64,000 bases of DNA from Adlercreutzia faecimuris (GTDB lineage Bacteria; Actinomycetota; Coriobacteriia; Coriobacteriales; Eggerthellaceae). This document shows, piece by piece, positions 34,360-42,681 of the stretch. Positions within the stretch are counted from its first letter, which is position 1. Each line of letters opens with the position of its first letter. The DNA is taken from positions 186,001-250,000 of the forward strand of contig NZ_JAJMLW010000003.1 in NCBI RefSeq assembly GCF_022669055.1, in the 5' to 3' direction. The translations under genes were made by a program, and so were the position numbers. Below the pieces are notes generated by a model. It saw nothing but the letters and a program-made list of their open reading frames with translations, did no database searches and was not told the DNA's origin.

Positions 34360-34803
34360 CTAGGCCTGCGTCGTGCCCCGGGGGCGGCCAGCGGGCTGGG
34401 GATGGGCGAGCCGGGCCTTCACGCTCGCAAGGGTGACGTAGGTGTTGCGCCCCTCCTTCCAGCCGTCAAGCAGGCCCGATGACAGCATGGCGGTGATGCG
34501 GGGCCGGCTCACGCCCAGGATATCGGCGGCCTGGGAGGCGGTGACCCGCTCCACGTCGGCGAGGGATGCGTCGACGGACACGATGACGCGGACGCCCCCG
34601 TGCTCCGGCTCGTTTCCGAAGCGTGCGGCGGGGGGCTGCTGGCCGCGCATCAGGTAGTCGCGCACCGTCTCGCGCAGCAGGTCGGCGGCAGATTCGCAGG
34701 CGTCTTCCACGTCGTCTCCCTGGGTGGCGCCGGGAAGGTTGAACGGCGCGATGCACCAGCTTGCCTCGCCGCACCACAGCTCGAACTCATAGGTGTACTG
34801 CAT
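34360..34803 (-). CDS. hicB: HicB-type antitoxin with C-terminal HTH (module 2)
   Basis: 147 residues, paralogous to module 1: HicB fold with YEFELWCGEASWCIAPFN and GATQGDDVEDACESAADLL, then helix-turn-helix VTASQAADILGVSRPRITAM and the wing YVTLASVKARL, with a GRPRGT tail. It should sequester its HicA and repress the pair. Start ATG at 34803 follows GGGAAAGGACGGCTGC, 18 nt after hicA. Confidence 0.85.
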   Translation of the reverse strand: MQYTYEFELWCGEASWCIAPFNLPGATQGDDVEDACESAADLLRETVRDYLMRGQQPPAARFGNEPEHGGVRVIVSVDASLADVERVTASQAADILGVSRPRITAMLSSGLLDGWKEGRNTYVTLASVKARLAHPQPAGRPRGTTQA

Positions 34804-34821
34804 GGCAGCCGTCCTTTCCCG

Positions 34822-34995
34822 CTATTTCAGCCCTGCGTCCCTCTTCAGCCTCTCGAACACCTCGTCCTCTATCTCACGATGGCGCTTGATGAGGATGGTG
34901 ACCTGGCCGTTGGTGAACTTCTCGTGCTTCGTGCCGCCCTTCGACCAGAAGCCGCGTTCTTCGAAGAACCTCACCACGTCTCGACGCTTCGTCAT
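34822..34995 (-). CDS. hicA: HicA-type mRNA interferase toxin (module 2)
   Basis: 57 residues, ATG at 34995 after GGAGAGCC. Begins MTKRRDVVRFFEERGFWSK, then GGTKHEKFTNG with the catalytic His, ending KRDAGLK. It shares the KRRDVVRFF start with module 1, so the two modules are duplicates of one system that have diverged enough to be specific. Confidence 0.85.
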   Translation of the reverse strand: MTKRRDVVRFFEERGFWSKGGTKHEKFTNGQVTILIKRHREIEDEVFERLKRDAGLK

Positions 34996-35006
34996 GGGCT
35001 CTCCTT

Positions 35007-35035
35007 ATCATAAACTCGATTAACGATAAATACAA
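35007..35035 (-). promoter_or_regulatory. Promoter of HicAB module 2
   Basis: Minus strand: TTGTAT (35035-35030), 17-bp spacer, TATGAT (35012-35007). The region to ~35070 is strikingly AT-rich for this genome. TCGATTAACGA in the spacer is a possible operator. Confidence 0.7.
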
Positions 35036-35087
35036 CAAATAGGAAATGAATTAATAAAAAGGAAACCGCTTCTTCCCATTGAAGACA

Positions 35088-35167
35088 TGATGCTGCCCAT
35101 CAGGGAAAACAACGTAAACGGTCGTTTACGTTCAACAGGGAAACCACGGAATCTCCGGATGGGGCCG
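35088..35167. repeat. Direct repeat copy 2 flanking HicAB module 2
   Basis: Second copy of the ~80-bp repeat, 818 bp from the first. The central palindrome (35111-35132) differs at one central base. Together the copies bracket exactly hicA2-hicB2 with its promoter. The 34996-35299 stretch has no gene; TATAGT (35256-35261) is a possible -10 for the ABC transporter. Confidence 0.88.
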
Positions 35168-35299
35168 CCTGCGCACGTCTTCTGGTGCCCCGCAGGTTGG
35201 GGCGTCGAGCGGGTGACGGGTGGGGGCGGGGCTCCCTTCGAAGGGCTGGTTCGGGTATAGTTAGAGTGTTTACCTGGATGCGTGGAAGCGGGGTGGAGC

Positions 35300-36001
35300 G
35301 TGGCGTTCGTGGAGTTTCGCGGGGTGCGGAAGGTGTACCAGATGGGCGAGGTGGAGGTGGCCGCCGTCGACGGCATGGACTTCTCCATCGAGCGCGGCGA
35401 GCTCGTGGTCATCGTGGGCCCGTCGGGCGCCGGCAAGACGACGCTGCTCAACATGCTCGGCGGCATGGACTCGCCCACGTCCGGGGCCATCGTGCTGGAC
35501 GGCCGCGACATCTCCCACGCCTCGCCCAAGGAGCTCACGCTGTACCGCCGCCACGACATCGGCTTCGTCTTCCAGTTCTACAACCTCGTCCAGAACCTGA
35601 CCGCGCTCGAGAACGTCGAGCTGGCGAGCCAGATCTGCACCCACCCGCTGCCCGCGGCCGACGTGCTGCGCCAGGTGGGGTTGGGGCACCGCCTCGACAA
35701 CTTCCCCGGGCAGCTCTCGGGCGGCGAGCAGCAGCGCGTCGCCATCGCCCGCGCGCTCGCGAAGAACCCGAAGCTGCTGCTGTGCGACGAGCCCACCGGC
35801 GCGCTCGACTACGAGACGGGCAAGGCCATCCTGGGGCTTCTGCAGGACACCTGCCGCGACACGGGCAAGACCGTGGCCGTGGTCACCCACAACTCGGCGT
35901 TCACCGCCATCGCCGACCGCGTCATCCACATCCGCGAGGGGCGCGTGGCCGGCGTCGAGGTGAACGACCGGCCGCTGTCGGCCGAGGTGCTGGAATGGTA
36001 G
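35300..36001 (+). CDS. ABC transporter ATP-binding protein (LolD/MacB type)
   Basis: ATPase partner of the FtsX-type permease that follows. Walker [13 protein letters not shown] (residues ~38-49), Q-loop FVFQFYNL, signature [15 protein letters not shown], Walker [13 protein letters not shown], and H-loop VVTHN are all present, in the arrangement of the MacB/LolD (mechanotransmission) subfamily. GTG 35300 is chosen because GGGGTGGAG precedes it; GTG 35309 (MEFRGVRKV) is an equally plausible start. The permease starts 131 nt downstream. Confidence 0.9.
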   Translation: MAFVEFRGVRKVYQMGEVEVAAVDGMDFSIERGELVVIVGPSGAGKTTLLNMLGGMDSPTSGAIVLDGRDISHASPKELTLYRRHDIGFVFQFYNLVQNLTALENVELASQICTHPLPAADVLRQVGLGHRLDNFPGQLSGGEQQRVAIARALAKNPKLLLCDEPTGALDYETGKAILGLLQDTCRDTGKTVAVVTHNSAFTAIADRVIHIREGRVAGVEVNDRPLSAEVLEW

Positions 36002-36132
36002 CGCGCCGCGCCGCGCGGGGCGCCGCCGCGCGCCAGGCGGGGATGCGCGGGGCTGCGGAAGCCGGCCTGACGGCGCCCCGGACGGGCGCCGGCGCGCCCA
36101 CGCGCCACATGGCGGCGGGGGAGTAGCCCGCG

Positions 36133-39100
36133 GTGGCCCGCGCCTTCACGAAAGACACCCTGCGCTCGGTGCGCCACTCGCTCGGGCGCTTCCTGGCCAT
36201 CGCGGCCATCGTCGCCCTGGGCACGGGCTTCTACGCCGGCCTGCGCATGACCTGCCCCGACATGGACCTGGCGGCCGACCGCTACTACGACGGCACCGCC
36301 CTCATGGACGTGCGCGTCGTGTCCACGCTCGGCCTGACCGACGCCGATTTGGACGCCCTGCGCGCTGTGGACGGCGTGGAGGCGGTCATGGGCGCCTGGG
36401 AGACCGACGTCATGGCCACCATCGGCGGCGAGCAGTACGCCGTGCGCATGCACTCGCTGCCCGAGGCGGCGCGCGGGGGCGCGGTGCGCGACGGGGGCGC
36501 CACGGTGGCGTCCGACGACGGGTCGTACCTGAACCGGCTCGTGCTGGTGGAGGGCCGCTGGCCCGAGGCGCCGGGCGAGTGCCTGCTGTCCGTCGACCGC
36601 GTGATGAACGCGCCCACGGCCGTAGGCGACGCGGTCACCGTCACCGAGGGCACGGGGGACGACGTGGACGACGTGCTCGCCACGCGCGACTACGTGATCG
36701 TCGGCTACGCGCGCACGCCCTACTACGTGTCGTCGACGGCCATGGGCCCCACCACGCTGGGCTCGGGCACCGTGCAGCAGTTCATGTACGTCCCGCGCGA
36801 CGCCTTCGCCGCGGACTACCCCGTCACCGAGGCCTTCCTCACGGTGGCGGGCGCGGCGGGGGAGGAGGCCGGCTCCGACGCCTACCAGGCCAAGGTGGAC
36901 GCGGTGATGGCGCGGATCGAGGCCCTGGCGCCCGAGCGCGAGGAGGCGCGCCGCGCCGAGCTCGTGGCCGAGGCGACCGAGGAGCTGGCTGAGGCGCGCG
37001 CCGACTACGAGGCCGAGCGGGCCGATGCCGAGCGCGAGCTGGCCGACGCCCGGGCCCGCCTGGACGACGCGTCCGCCGAGCTGGCCGACGGCGAGCGGAA
37101 GCTGGCCCAGGGCCAGGCCGACTACGACGCCGGCGCGGCCGAGCTCGCGCGCCAGCGGCAGGCGGCCGAGGCGCGCCTGGCCGACGCCCGGACGGCGCTG
37201 GACGCGTCCGCCGCCGAGCTGGAGGGCAGCCGCGCATCGGTGGAGCAGGCCGAGGCCGACCTGCCGGCGCTCGAGGAGCGGTGGCAGGCGGGCGCCGACG
37301 AGCTGGCCGCGGCCGAGGCGCGGTGGCAGGCCGGCTACGACGAGGCCGCGGCCGGGCGCGACCGGGCCCAGGCGGCCATCGCCCAGGCCGAGGACGCCCT
37401 GGCGCGCATCGACGCGGCCCTCGCCGAGGCCCGCGAGCGCCAGCAGGCCATCCCCGGCCAGCTGGCGGCCCTGCGCGCGGCCCTCGCGGCGGCGCCCGAC
37501 GAGGAGGCCGCGGCCCCGCTGCGCGCCCAGATCGCCGCGCTCGAGCAGGCCGAGGCCGCCCTGCCCGGCGCCATCGCCCAGCTGGAGGCCCAGCGCGCCC
37601 CGGTGGCTGCCGGGCTCGACCAGGCCCGGGCGGGCCTCGCCCAGGCCGAGGAGGCGCTGGCCCAGCTCGACCGGGCCCGCGCCGAGCAGATCGAGCCGGC
37701 CCGCGCCGAGCTGGAGTCCGGCCGCGCCCAGCTCGACCAGGCGCGCGCCGCCGTGGCGGCCTTCCGCGACGGCGAGGCCCGGCTGGCCTCCGGCCGGGCC
37801 GAGGCCCAGGCCGGCGAGCGCGAGGCCCGCGCCCAGCTGGACGCCGCCCAGGCGCGCCTGGACGCGGCGGCCGCCGAGCTGGCGAGCGGCCGCGCCGAGC
37901 TGGAGTCCGGCCGCGCCGACTACGAGCAGGGCCTGGTCGACTGGGAGGCCGCCCGCGCTGAGGCCGACGAGCAGTTCGCCGACGCCGAGCGGAAGCTGGC
38001 CGACGCCCAGGACGACATCGACGCCATCCCCGCGGCCGAGTGGCTCGTCATGGACCGCACGAAGAACTACGGCGTGGCCAGCTTCGCCGCCGACGCCGAG
38101 CGCATCGACTCCATCGCGTCGGTGTTCCCCTTCATCTTCTTCCTGGTGGCGGCCCTGGTGGCGCTCACCACCATGACGCGCATGGTGGAGGAGGAGCGCG
38201 TGCTCATCGGCACCTACAAGGCGCTCGGCTACTCCAAGGCGCGCATCACGTCGAAGTACCTGCTCTACGCCGGCGTGGCCTCGGCCTCCGGCGCGGTCGT
38301 GGGCATCCTCGTGCTGTCCCAGGTGCTGCCCGCCGTCATCATGGAGGCCTACTCCATCATCTACTTCGTGCCGCGTGGGCCGCTGCCGGTGGACCTGCCG
38401 CTGGCGCTCCTGGCCGCGGGGCTCGGCGTGGGCGTCACGCTCGTCGCCACCTGGGCCGCCGCCGCGGCCACCCTGCGCGAGACCCCGGCCGCCCTCATGC
38501 TGCCGCGGGCCCCCAAGGCGGGCAAGCGCATCCTGCTCGAGCGCGTCCGCCCGGTGTGGCGCCGGCTCAGCTTCTCGTGGAAGGTGACCTTCCGCAACCT
38601 CTTCCGCTATAAGAAGCGCCTGGTCATGACCGTGATCGGCATCGCGGGGTGCACAGGGCTGCTGCTCGTGGGCCTGGGGCTGCAGAACTCGATCAACGAC
38701 ATCATCGACAAGCAGTACGGCGAGCTCGTGCGCTACAACGTGGTGGTCACGGCCGACGACGACGCGCCGGCGGAGGCGATCGACGCGGTGGGCGCCCTCA
38801 TGGGCGAGAGCGCGCTGGCCGAGGAGGAGGCGATGATGGCGTCGGGCCCGGGCGCCTCCGACGTGATGGCGACGCTGGTGGCACCTGTCGACCCGGCCGC
38901 GTTCCAGGGGCTGTGGGTGATGCGCGAGCGCGAGGGCCATGGCCCGCTTGAGCTGGGCGACGACGGGGTGATCCTGACCGAGAAGCTGGCGACGCGGCTG
39001 GGGGTGGGCCCGGGGGACGTGCTCACGCTGGCCGGCCAGGACGACCTGGGCAACGCCACGTCGGACACGCGCGAGCTCATGGTGACCGGCGTCATGGAGA

Positions 39101-39711
39101 ACTACGTGTCCAACTACGTGTTCGTGGGGCCCGCCGCCTACGAGGCCGCCTTCGGGCGGGCGCCCGAGGGCCGGTCGACCTTTGGCACGGTGGGCGCCTC
39201 CGACGCCGAGCGCGCCGCCTTCGCCGACGCGGCGCGGGCCACGGGCGCGGCCAAGACCATCGCCTACAACGACGAGACCATCGACTCGTACCGCACCATG
39301 CTGCGGTCGGTGAACCTGGTGGTGGTCGTGCTGGTGGTGGCCGCGGCGGCGCTCGCCTTCATCGTGCTGTACAACCTCACCAACATCAACATCACCGAGC
39401 GCGCCCGCGAGATAGCCACCCTCAAGGTGCTCGGCTTCACGGCCGGCGAGGTCGACCGCTACATCTACCGCGAGATCGTGCTGCTGTCGATCATCGGGGC
39501 GCTCGCGGGGCTCGCGCTCGGCGTGGCGCTCGAGGGCTTCGTCGTGGTGACGGCCGAGGTGGACCAGGTGATGTTCGGCCGCGACATCCACGCCCCGAGC
39601 TTCCTCATCGCCTTCGCGCTGACCATGCTGTTCACCTTCCTGGTCATGTTGGTCATGCGCCGCAAGCTCTCCGCCGTGGACATGGTGGAGTCCCTCAAGA
39701 GCAACGAATAG
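36133..39711 (+). CDS. FtsX-like ABC permease with giant coiled-coil extracytoplasmic domain
   Basis: 1192 residues from GTG 36133. One helix near the N-terminus (residues ~17-35), an ordered extracytoplasmic domain to ~265, then ~365 residues (about 272-636) of Ala/Glu/Arg-rich coiled coil built of recurring ELASGRAELE-like segments. Three helices of the first FtsX domain follow (~660-790), a short cytoplasmic stretch, a further helix (~840), a second external domain and the last three helices (~1060-1190), ending VDMVESLKSNE. This is a MacB/FtsX-type mechanotransmission permease, working without moving substrate through a pore. The coiled coil may reach across the cell wall to a lipoprotein, peptidoglycan hydrolase or exported substrate. 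Confidence 0.88.
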   Translation: MARAFTKDTLRSVRHSLGRFLAIAAIVALGTGFYAGLRMTCPDMDLAADRYYDGTALMDVRVVSTLGLTDADLDALRAVDGVEAVMGAWETDVMATIGGEQYAVRMHSLPEAARGGAVRDGGATVASDDGSYLNRLVLVEGRWPEAPGECLLSVDRVMNAPTAVGDAVTVTEGTGDDVDDVLATRDYVIVGYARTPYYVSSTAMGPTTLGSGTVQQFMYVPRDAFAADYPVTEAFLTVAGAAGEEAGSDAYQAKVDAVMARIEALAPEREEARRAELVAEATEELAEARADYEAERADAERELADARARLDDASAELADGERKLAQGQADYDAGAAELARQRQAAEARLADARTALDASAAELEGSRASVEQAEADLPALEERWQAGADELAAAEARWQAGYDEAAAGRDRAQAAIAQAEDALARIDAALAEARERQQAIPGQLAALRAALAAAPDEEAAAPLRAQIAALEQAEAALPGAIAQLEAQRAPVAAGLDQARAGLAQAEEALAQLDRARAEQIEPARAELESGRAQLDQARAAVAAFRDGEARLASGRAEAQAGEREARAQLDAAQARLDAAAAELASGRAELESGRADYEQGLVDWEAARAEADEQFADAERKLADAQDDIDAIPAAEWLVMDRTKNYGVASFAADAERIDSIASVFPFIFFLVAALVALTTMTRMVEEERVLIGTYKALGYSKARITSKYLLYAGVASASGAVVGILVLSQVLPAVIMEAYSIIYFVPRGPLPVDLPLALLAAGLGVGVTLVATWAAAAATLRETPAALMLPRAPKAGKRILLERVRPVWRRLSFSWKVTFRNLFRYKKRLVMTVIGIAGCTGLLLVGLGLQNSINDIIDKQYGELVRYNVVVTADDDAPAEAIDAVGALMGESALAEEEAMMASGPGASDVMATLVAPVDPAAFQGLWVMREREGHGPLELGDDGVILTEKLATRLGVGPGDVLTLAGQDDLGNATSDTRELMVTGVMENYVSNYVFVGPAAYEAAFGRAPEGRSTFGTVGASDAERAAFADAARATGAAKTIAYNDETIDSYRTMLRSVNLVVVVLVVAAAALAFIVLYNLTNINITERAREIATLKVLGFTAGEVDRYIYREIVLLSIIGALAGLALGVALEGFVVVTAEVDQVMFGRDIHAPSFLIAFALTMLFTFLVMLVMRRKLSAVDMVESLKSNE

Positions 39712-39735
39712 GCGCTCCGCTGGTCGCGCGAGCCG

Positions 39736-39896
39736 CGCCCCGGGGGCGGAGGGCTGCGCTCGGAAGCTGCGCAGCCCTCGCTCCGCCCTCCGCCCCCGGG
39801 GCGCTCGGCGTGTCGGGGGTGCCCCCGCTCGTGCGGGGGAAGGACGCGCCTGGTGCTGCGCTCGGAAGCTGCGCAGCCCTCGCTCCGCCCTCCGCC
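39736..39896. repeat. Element E: 42-bp direct repeats with hairpins after the permease
   Basis: Two exact 42-bp copies (39753-39794 and 39855-39896), each with a stem GCTGCGC / GCGCAGC. The first copy also belongs to a longer palindrome (GCCCCGGGGGCGGAGGGC against GCCCTCCGCCCCCGGGGC, with an interruption) spanning 39736-39801. It may terminate the ABC operon. The 39712-40122 gap has no gene; GGGGTTTA occurs twice at about 39944-39966. Confidence 0.8.
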
Positions 39897-40122
39897 GCCC
39901 CGGCGCTCCTGCCCCATGATTCTCCATTTTCCCAGTTCAAACGTGGGGTTTATGGCGGGGTTTAGGGATATACACCCTTTTCTTCCCTTTGGCTGATGCG
40001 TGCTCCAGGGTCGGGGGCGCACAATCGGGGCATTGGCCCGCGCGCCCAGGTGCCGCGGGCGAGAGAGGAGGGCCCCGGGCGCGGCGCGCCGCGGGCCGGG
40101 GCGAGAGGGAAGAGAGGTACCC

Positions 40123-40800
40123 ATGACGACGGAGGAGAAGAAGGCGGCGCCCAAGCGCCCCAGGAAGGCGCCGGTGGTCATCGGCGTCGTGGCCGCCATC
40201 GTGGTGGTCGCGGGGGCCGGCCTGTGGGTCTGGCACGAGCAGCCCAGCTTCTGCGGGGCCATCTGCCACGTGCCCATGGATCCCTACCTGGAGACCTACG
40301 AGGCCGAGCCGGGCCAGCCCGGCGCGGACAAGTGGGGCAACGAGGTGGCGGATGCCGCGGCCATGACGGCGGCCTACCATCGCGTCGAGGCCGATTCCGC
40401 ATGCCTCGACTGCCACACCCCCGTGCTGTCCCAGCAGATATCCGAGGGCGTGAACTGGGTGTCGGGCAACTACGAGGTGGTCTTGAACGACGCCTACGAC
40501 GGCGTGCTGCTCGAGCGTGACGCGACCGAGCTCACCGCCGCGGCCGGCCTTAGCAAGGACGAGCTGTGCCTGAACGACGCCTGCCACGCGATGACCCGCG
40601 AGGAGCTGGCCGAGAAGACGGCCGATCGGGCCTTCAACCCGCACGTGCCCCAGCATGACAAGTACGACTGCACCACGTGCCACAAGGGCCACCGCGCCTC
40701 GGTGTACTACTGCACCAAGTGCCACGACGAGGCCGAGGCCGACCTGCCCGCCGGCTGGCTGACCATGGACGACGCCGAGGAGCTGGCGGCCACCGCCTAG
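40123..40800 (+). CDS. Membrane-anchored multihaem cytochrome c (NapC/NrfH- or Cgr1-like)
   Basis: 225 residues: one N-terminal helix (~20-38) then haem motifs CGAICH (a CX3CH variant, ~residue 45), CLDCH, CLNDACH (CX4CH), CTTCH and CTKCH, five in all. It should carry electrons from menaquinol to the exported flavoprotein encoded next. Variant spacings at haems 1 and 3 are unusual. Start ATG follows AGAGGGAAGAGAGG. The pairing with a Tat flavoprotein copies the layout of cgr1-cgr2 and of other Eggerthellaceae reductase pairs. Confidence 0.85.
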   Translation: MTTEEKKAAPKRPRKAPVVIGVVAAIVVVAGAGLWVWHEQPSFCGAICHVPMDPYLETYEAEPGQPGADKWGNEVADAAAMTAAYHRVEADSACLDCHTPVLSQQISEGVNWVSGNYEVVLNDAYDGVLLERDATELTAAAGLSKDELCLNDACHAMTREELAEKTADRAFNPHVPQHDKYDCTTCHKGHRASVYYCTKCHDEAEADLPAGWLTMDDAEELAATA

Positions 40801-40926
40801 CCCGCGCCGACGGCGTCCCCGCCCCGCGCCGCGCCCGGCGCCCGCGGGAAGCCGCCCGCTCGAACCACCCGAACCACCTGTGCCGCCGCGTCCGCCGCAG
40901 GCGGCCCTTCCGAAGGAGGAACCACC

Positions 40927-42576
40927 ATGTCCAAGCCCGCTTCCAACCTGTCGCGCCGCGACCTGCTCAAGTTCGGCGGCCTGTCCGCCGTCGGCGCCCT
41001 CGGCATGTCAGCTCTGGCCGGCTGCTCGCCCAAGGTCGTCGCCCCCGAGGGCGGCGTGCCCAAGCCCGGCGCCGCGCTCGCCGGCACCGGCTCGGCCGAC
41101 GGCGTGCCGTCGTTCCTGCTGACGCCCGACCCCGTCACCGACTTCGCCGAGACCCACGACTACGACGTCGTCGTGGTGGGCGCCGGCGAGTCGGGCCTGG
41201 CCGCCATCCACGCCGCCCTGGCCGCTGGCGCCACCGTGGGCGTGCTCCAGAGCCTGCCCATCGTCCAGACCGCCGGCAACATGGGCGCGTCGGTCGACCT
41301 CACCCAGACGAGCGAGGCCGGCATCAAGGCCGCCGTGTCCTACATCAGCTACAAGAGCGACTACCGTTCCAACGCCCAGCAGGTGGAGGCGTGGGCCCGC
41401 AACTCCCAGGAGGCGCTGGCCTGGTGGGAGGAGGCCGCGGCCGCCGGCGGCAGCGTGTCGAAGCCCTACGACTACGTGGTCAACTGCAACGGCCATGACG
41501 TCCACTTCCACGCCAACACCTACTTCCACGACGAGGGCCACCAGAAGGGCGCGCTCACCATCGGCGACGCCGTCCAGGCCGAGGGCGCCGAGATCTACTT
41601 CGAGACCCCTTGCGTGCAGCTGCTCAAGGAGGACGACCGGGTGGTCGGCGCCATCGGCAAGCGCAAGTCCGACGACAAGCACGTGCTGCTGAGGGCGTCC
41701 AAGGGCGTCATCATCGCGGCGGGCGACTACGTGGGCGACACCGAGATGCTCTACTTCTACACCCCTGACGCCCGCGGCCTGCACCAGGCCGTCGACTTCC
41801 GCAACGGCACGGGCCTCAAGGCCGCCATGTGGGTCGGCGCCCAGATGTGCCCGGCCTCCCACACCAAGATGGTCCACGGCGAGGGCCCGAAGGTGCGCTT
41901 CGAGATGCCGTACCTGTTCCTCGACCGCCACGGCAAGCGCTTCATGGACGAGGGCTGCTGCCGCATGGGCTACCTCAACGAGTTCACCAACAAGTACCTG
42001 GCCGAGGTCGACTTCAAGGAATCCACCGCCGCCAAGTTCTTCTCCATCGTGCCCTCCAACTGGCAGGAGCACTACGAGGCCTGGAAGGGATTCTCCGACA
42101 TCTCCATCCACAACGCCTACCGCAACGTCGACCCGGAGGCGTGGATCAAGGGCGACACCTTGGAGGAGCTGGCCGCCAACATGATCGCCTACGCCGACGA
42201 GCAGAAGTGGGCCCACGACTACACCGTCGAGGCCATCGTGGAGTCCATCAACCGCTACAACGAGCTGGTGGCCGCCGGCCAGGGCGACGCCGACTTCGGC
42301 AAGCGCGACGAGTACATGGTGCCCATCGAGGCGCCCTGCTACGCGGTGCCGCGCGGCGCGAACAACATCGACGCGCTGGTGGACGGCCTGTGGTGCGACG
42401 GCAACTTCCAGTGCCTCGACGCCGACATGAGGCCCATCCCCGGCCTGTTCGCCGTCGGCAACGCCTCGGGCCCGTTCTTCGGCAACAGCAACTACCCGAT
42501 GGACATCGAGGGCCTGTCGGTGGGCCGCGCCATCACCACCGGCTACGTCACCGGCCGCTACGTCGCCGGGCTGTAG
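40927..42576 (+). CDS. Tat-exported FAD-dependent reductase (fumarate-reductase/Cgr2-like)
   Basis: Extracytoplasmic flavoprotein, 549 residues, that presumably reduces an organic acceptor with electrons from the cytochrome upstream. Twin-arginine signal NLSRRDLLKFGG (residues ~7-18), with ALAGC at ~32-36 that could be a lipobox (Tat lipoprotein). FAD dinucleotide fold DYDVVVVGAGESGLAAIHAA (~78-97), substrate-domain segments (GANNIDALVDGLW), and closing FAD motif PIPGLFAVGNASG. The flavocytochrome haem domain is absent, supplied instead by the separate cytochrome. The natural substrate is unknown; family members use fumarate, urocanate, cinnamates or steroids. Confidence 0.88.
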   Translation: MSKPASNLSRRDLLKFGGLSAVGALGMSALAGCSPKVVAPEGGVPKPGAALAGTGSADGVPSFLLTPDPVTDFAETHDYDVVVVGAGESGLAAIHAALAAGATVGVLQSLPIVQTAGNMGASVDLTQTSEAGIKAAVSYISYKSDYRSNAQQVEAWARNSQEALAWWEEAAAAGGSVSKPYDYVVNCNGHDVHFHANTYFHDEGHQKGALTIGDAVQAEGAEIYFETPCVQLLKEDDRVVGAIGKRKSDDKHVLLRASKGVIIAAGDYVGDTEMLYFYTPDARGLHQAVDFRNGTGLKAAMWVGAQMCPASHTKMVHGEGPKVRFEMPYLFLDRHGKRFMDEGCCRMGYLNEFTNKYLAEVDFKESTAAKFFSIVPSNWQEHYEAWKGFSDISIHNAYRNVDPEAWIKGDTLEELAANMIAYADEQKWAHDYTVEAIVESINRYNELVAAGQGDADFGKRDEYMVPIEAPCYAVPRGANNIDALVDGLWCDGNFQCLDADMRPIPGLFAVGNASGPFFGNSNYPMDIEGLSVGRAITTGYVTGRYVAGL

Positions 42577-42594
42577 CGCCTAAGCCCTCCCCTC

Positions 42595-42624
42595 GAAGGC
42601 CCCCGCTCCCTCCCGGGGGCCTTC
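42595..42624 (+). terminator. Terminator after the flavoprotein gene
   Basis: GAAGGCCCCCG (42595-42605) pairs with CGGGGGCCTTC (42614-42624). It separates the cytochrome/flavoprotein pair from the LuxR gene, which has its own promoter. Confidence 0.75.
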
Positions 42625-42669
42625 GTCATGCCCAGACCCGCTTCCCCCGCTTCCCCCCGTCGCGAAGGC

Positions 42670-42675
42670 TATAAT
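42670..42675 (+). promoter_or_regulatory. -10 hexamer giving a probable leaderless luxR transcript
   Basis: A perfect TATAAT ends six bases before the ATG at 42682, so transcription would start at or next to the start codon. No Shine-Dalgarno lies between. The -35 is weak, as expected for an activator-dependent or weak regulatory gene. Confidence 0.6.
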
Positions 42676-42681
42676 CACCCT

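Noticed and set aside
35809-39927. Very long open frame on the minus strand opposite the ABC permease (1372 codons)
   Set aside because: It mirrors the real gene; such antisense frames stay open because of extreme G/C at third positions. Composition is His/Arg/Gly/Val-rich with no fold, and the plus strand has a clear protein family. The same applies to long minus frames opposite 3.2-5.2, 7.9-10.3, 27.7-30.1 and 44.7-47.4 kb, and to plus frames opposite minus-strand genes such as 50.3-53.5 kb.
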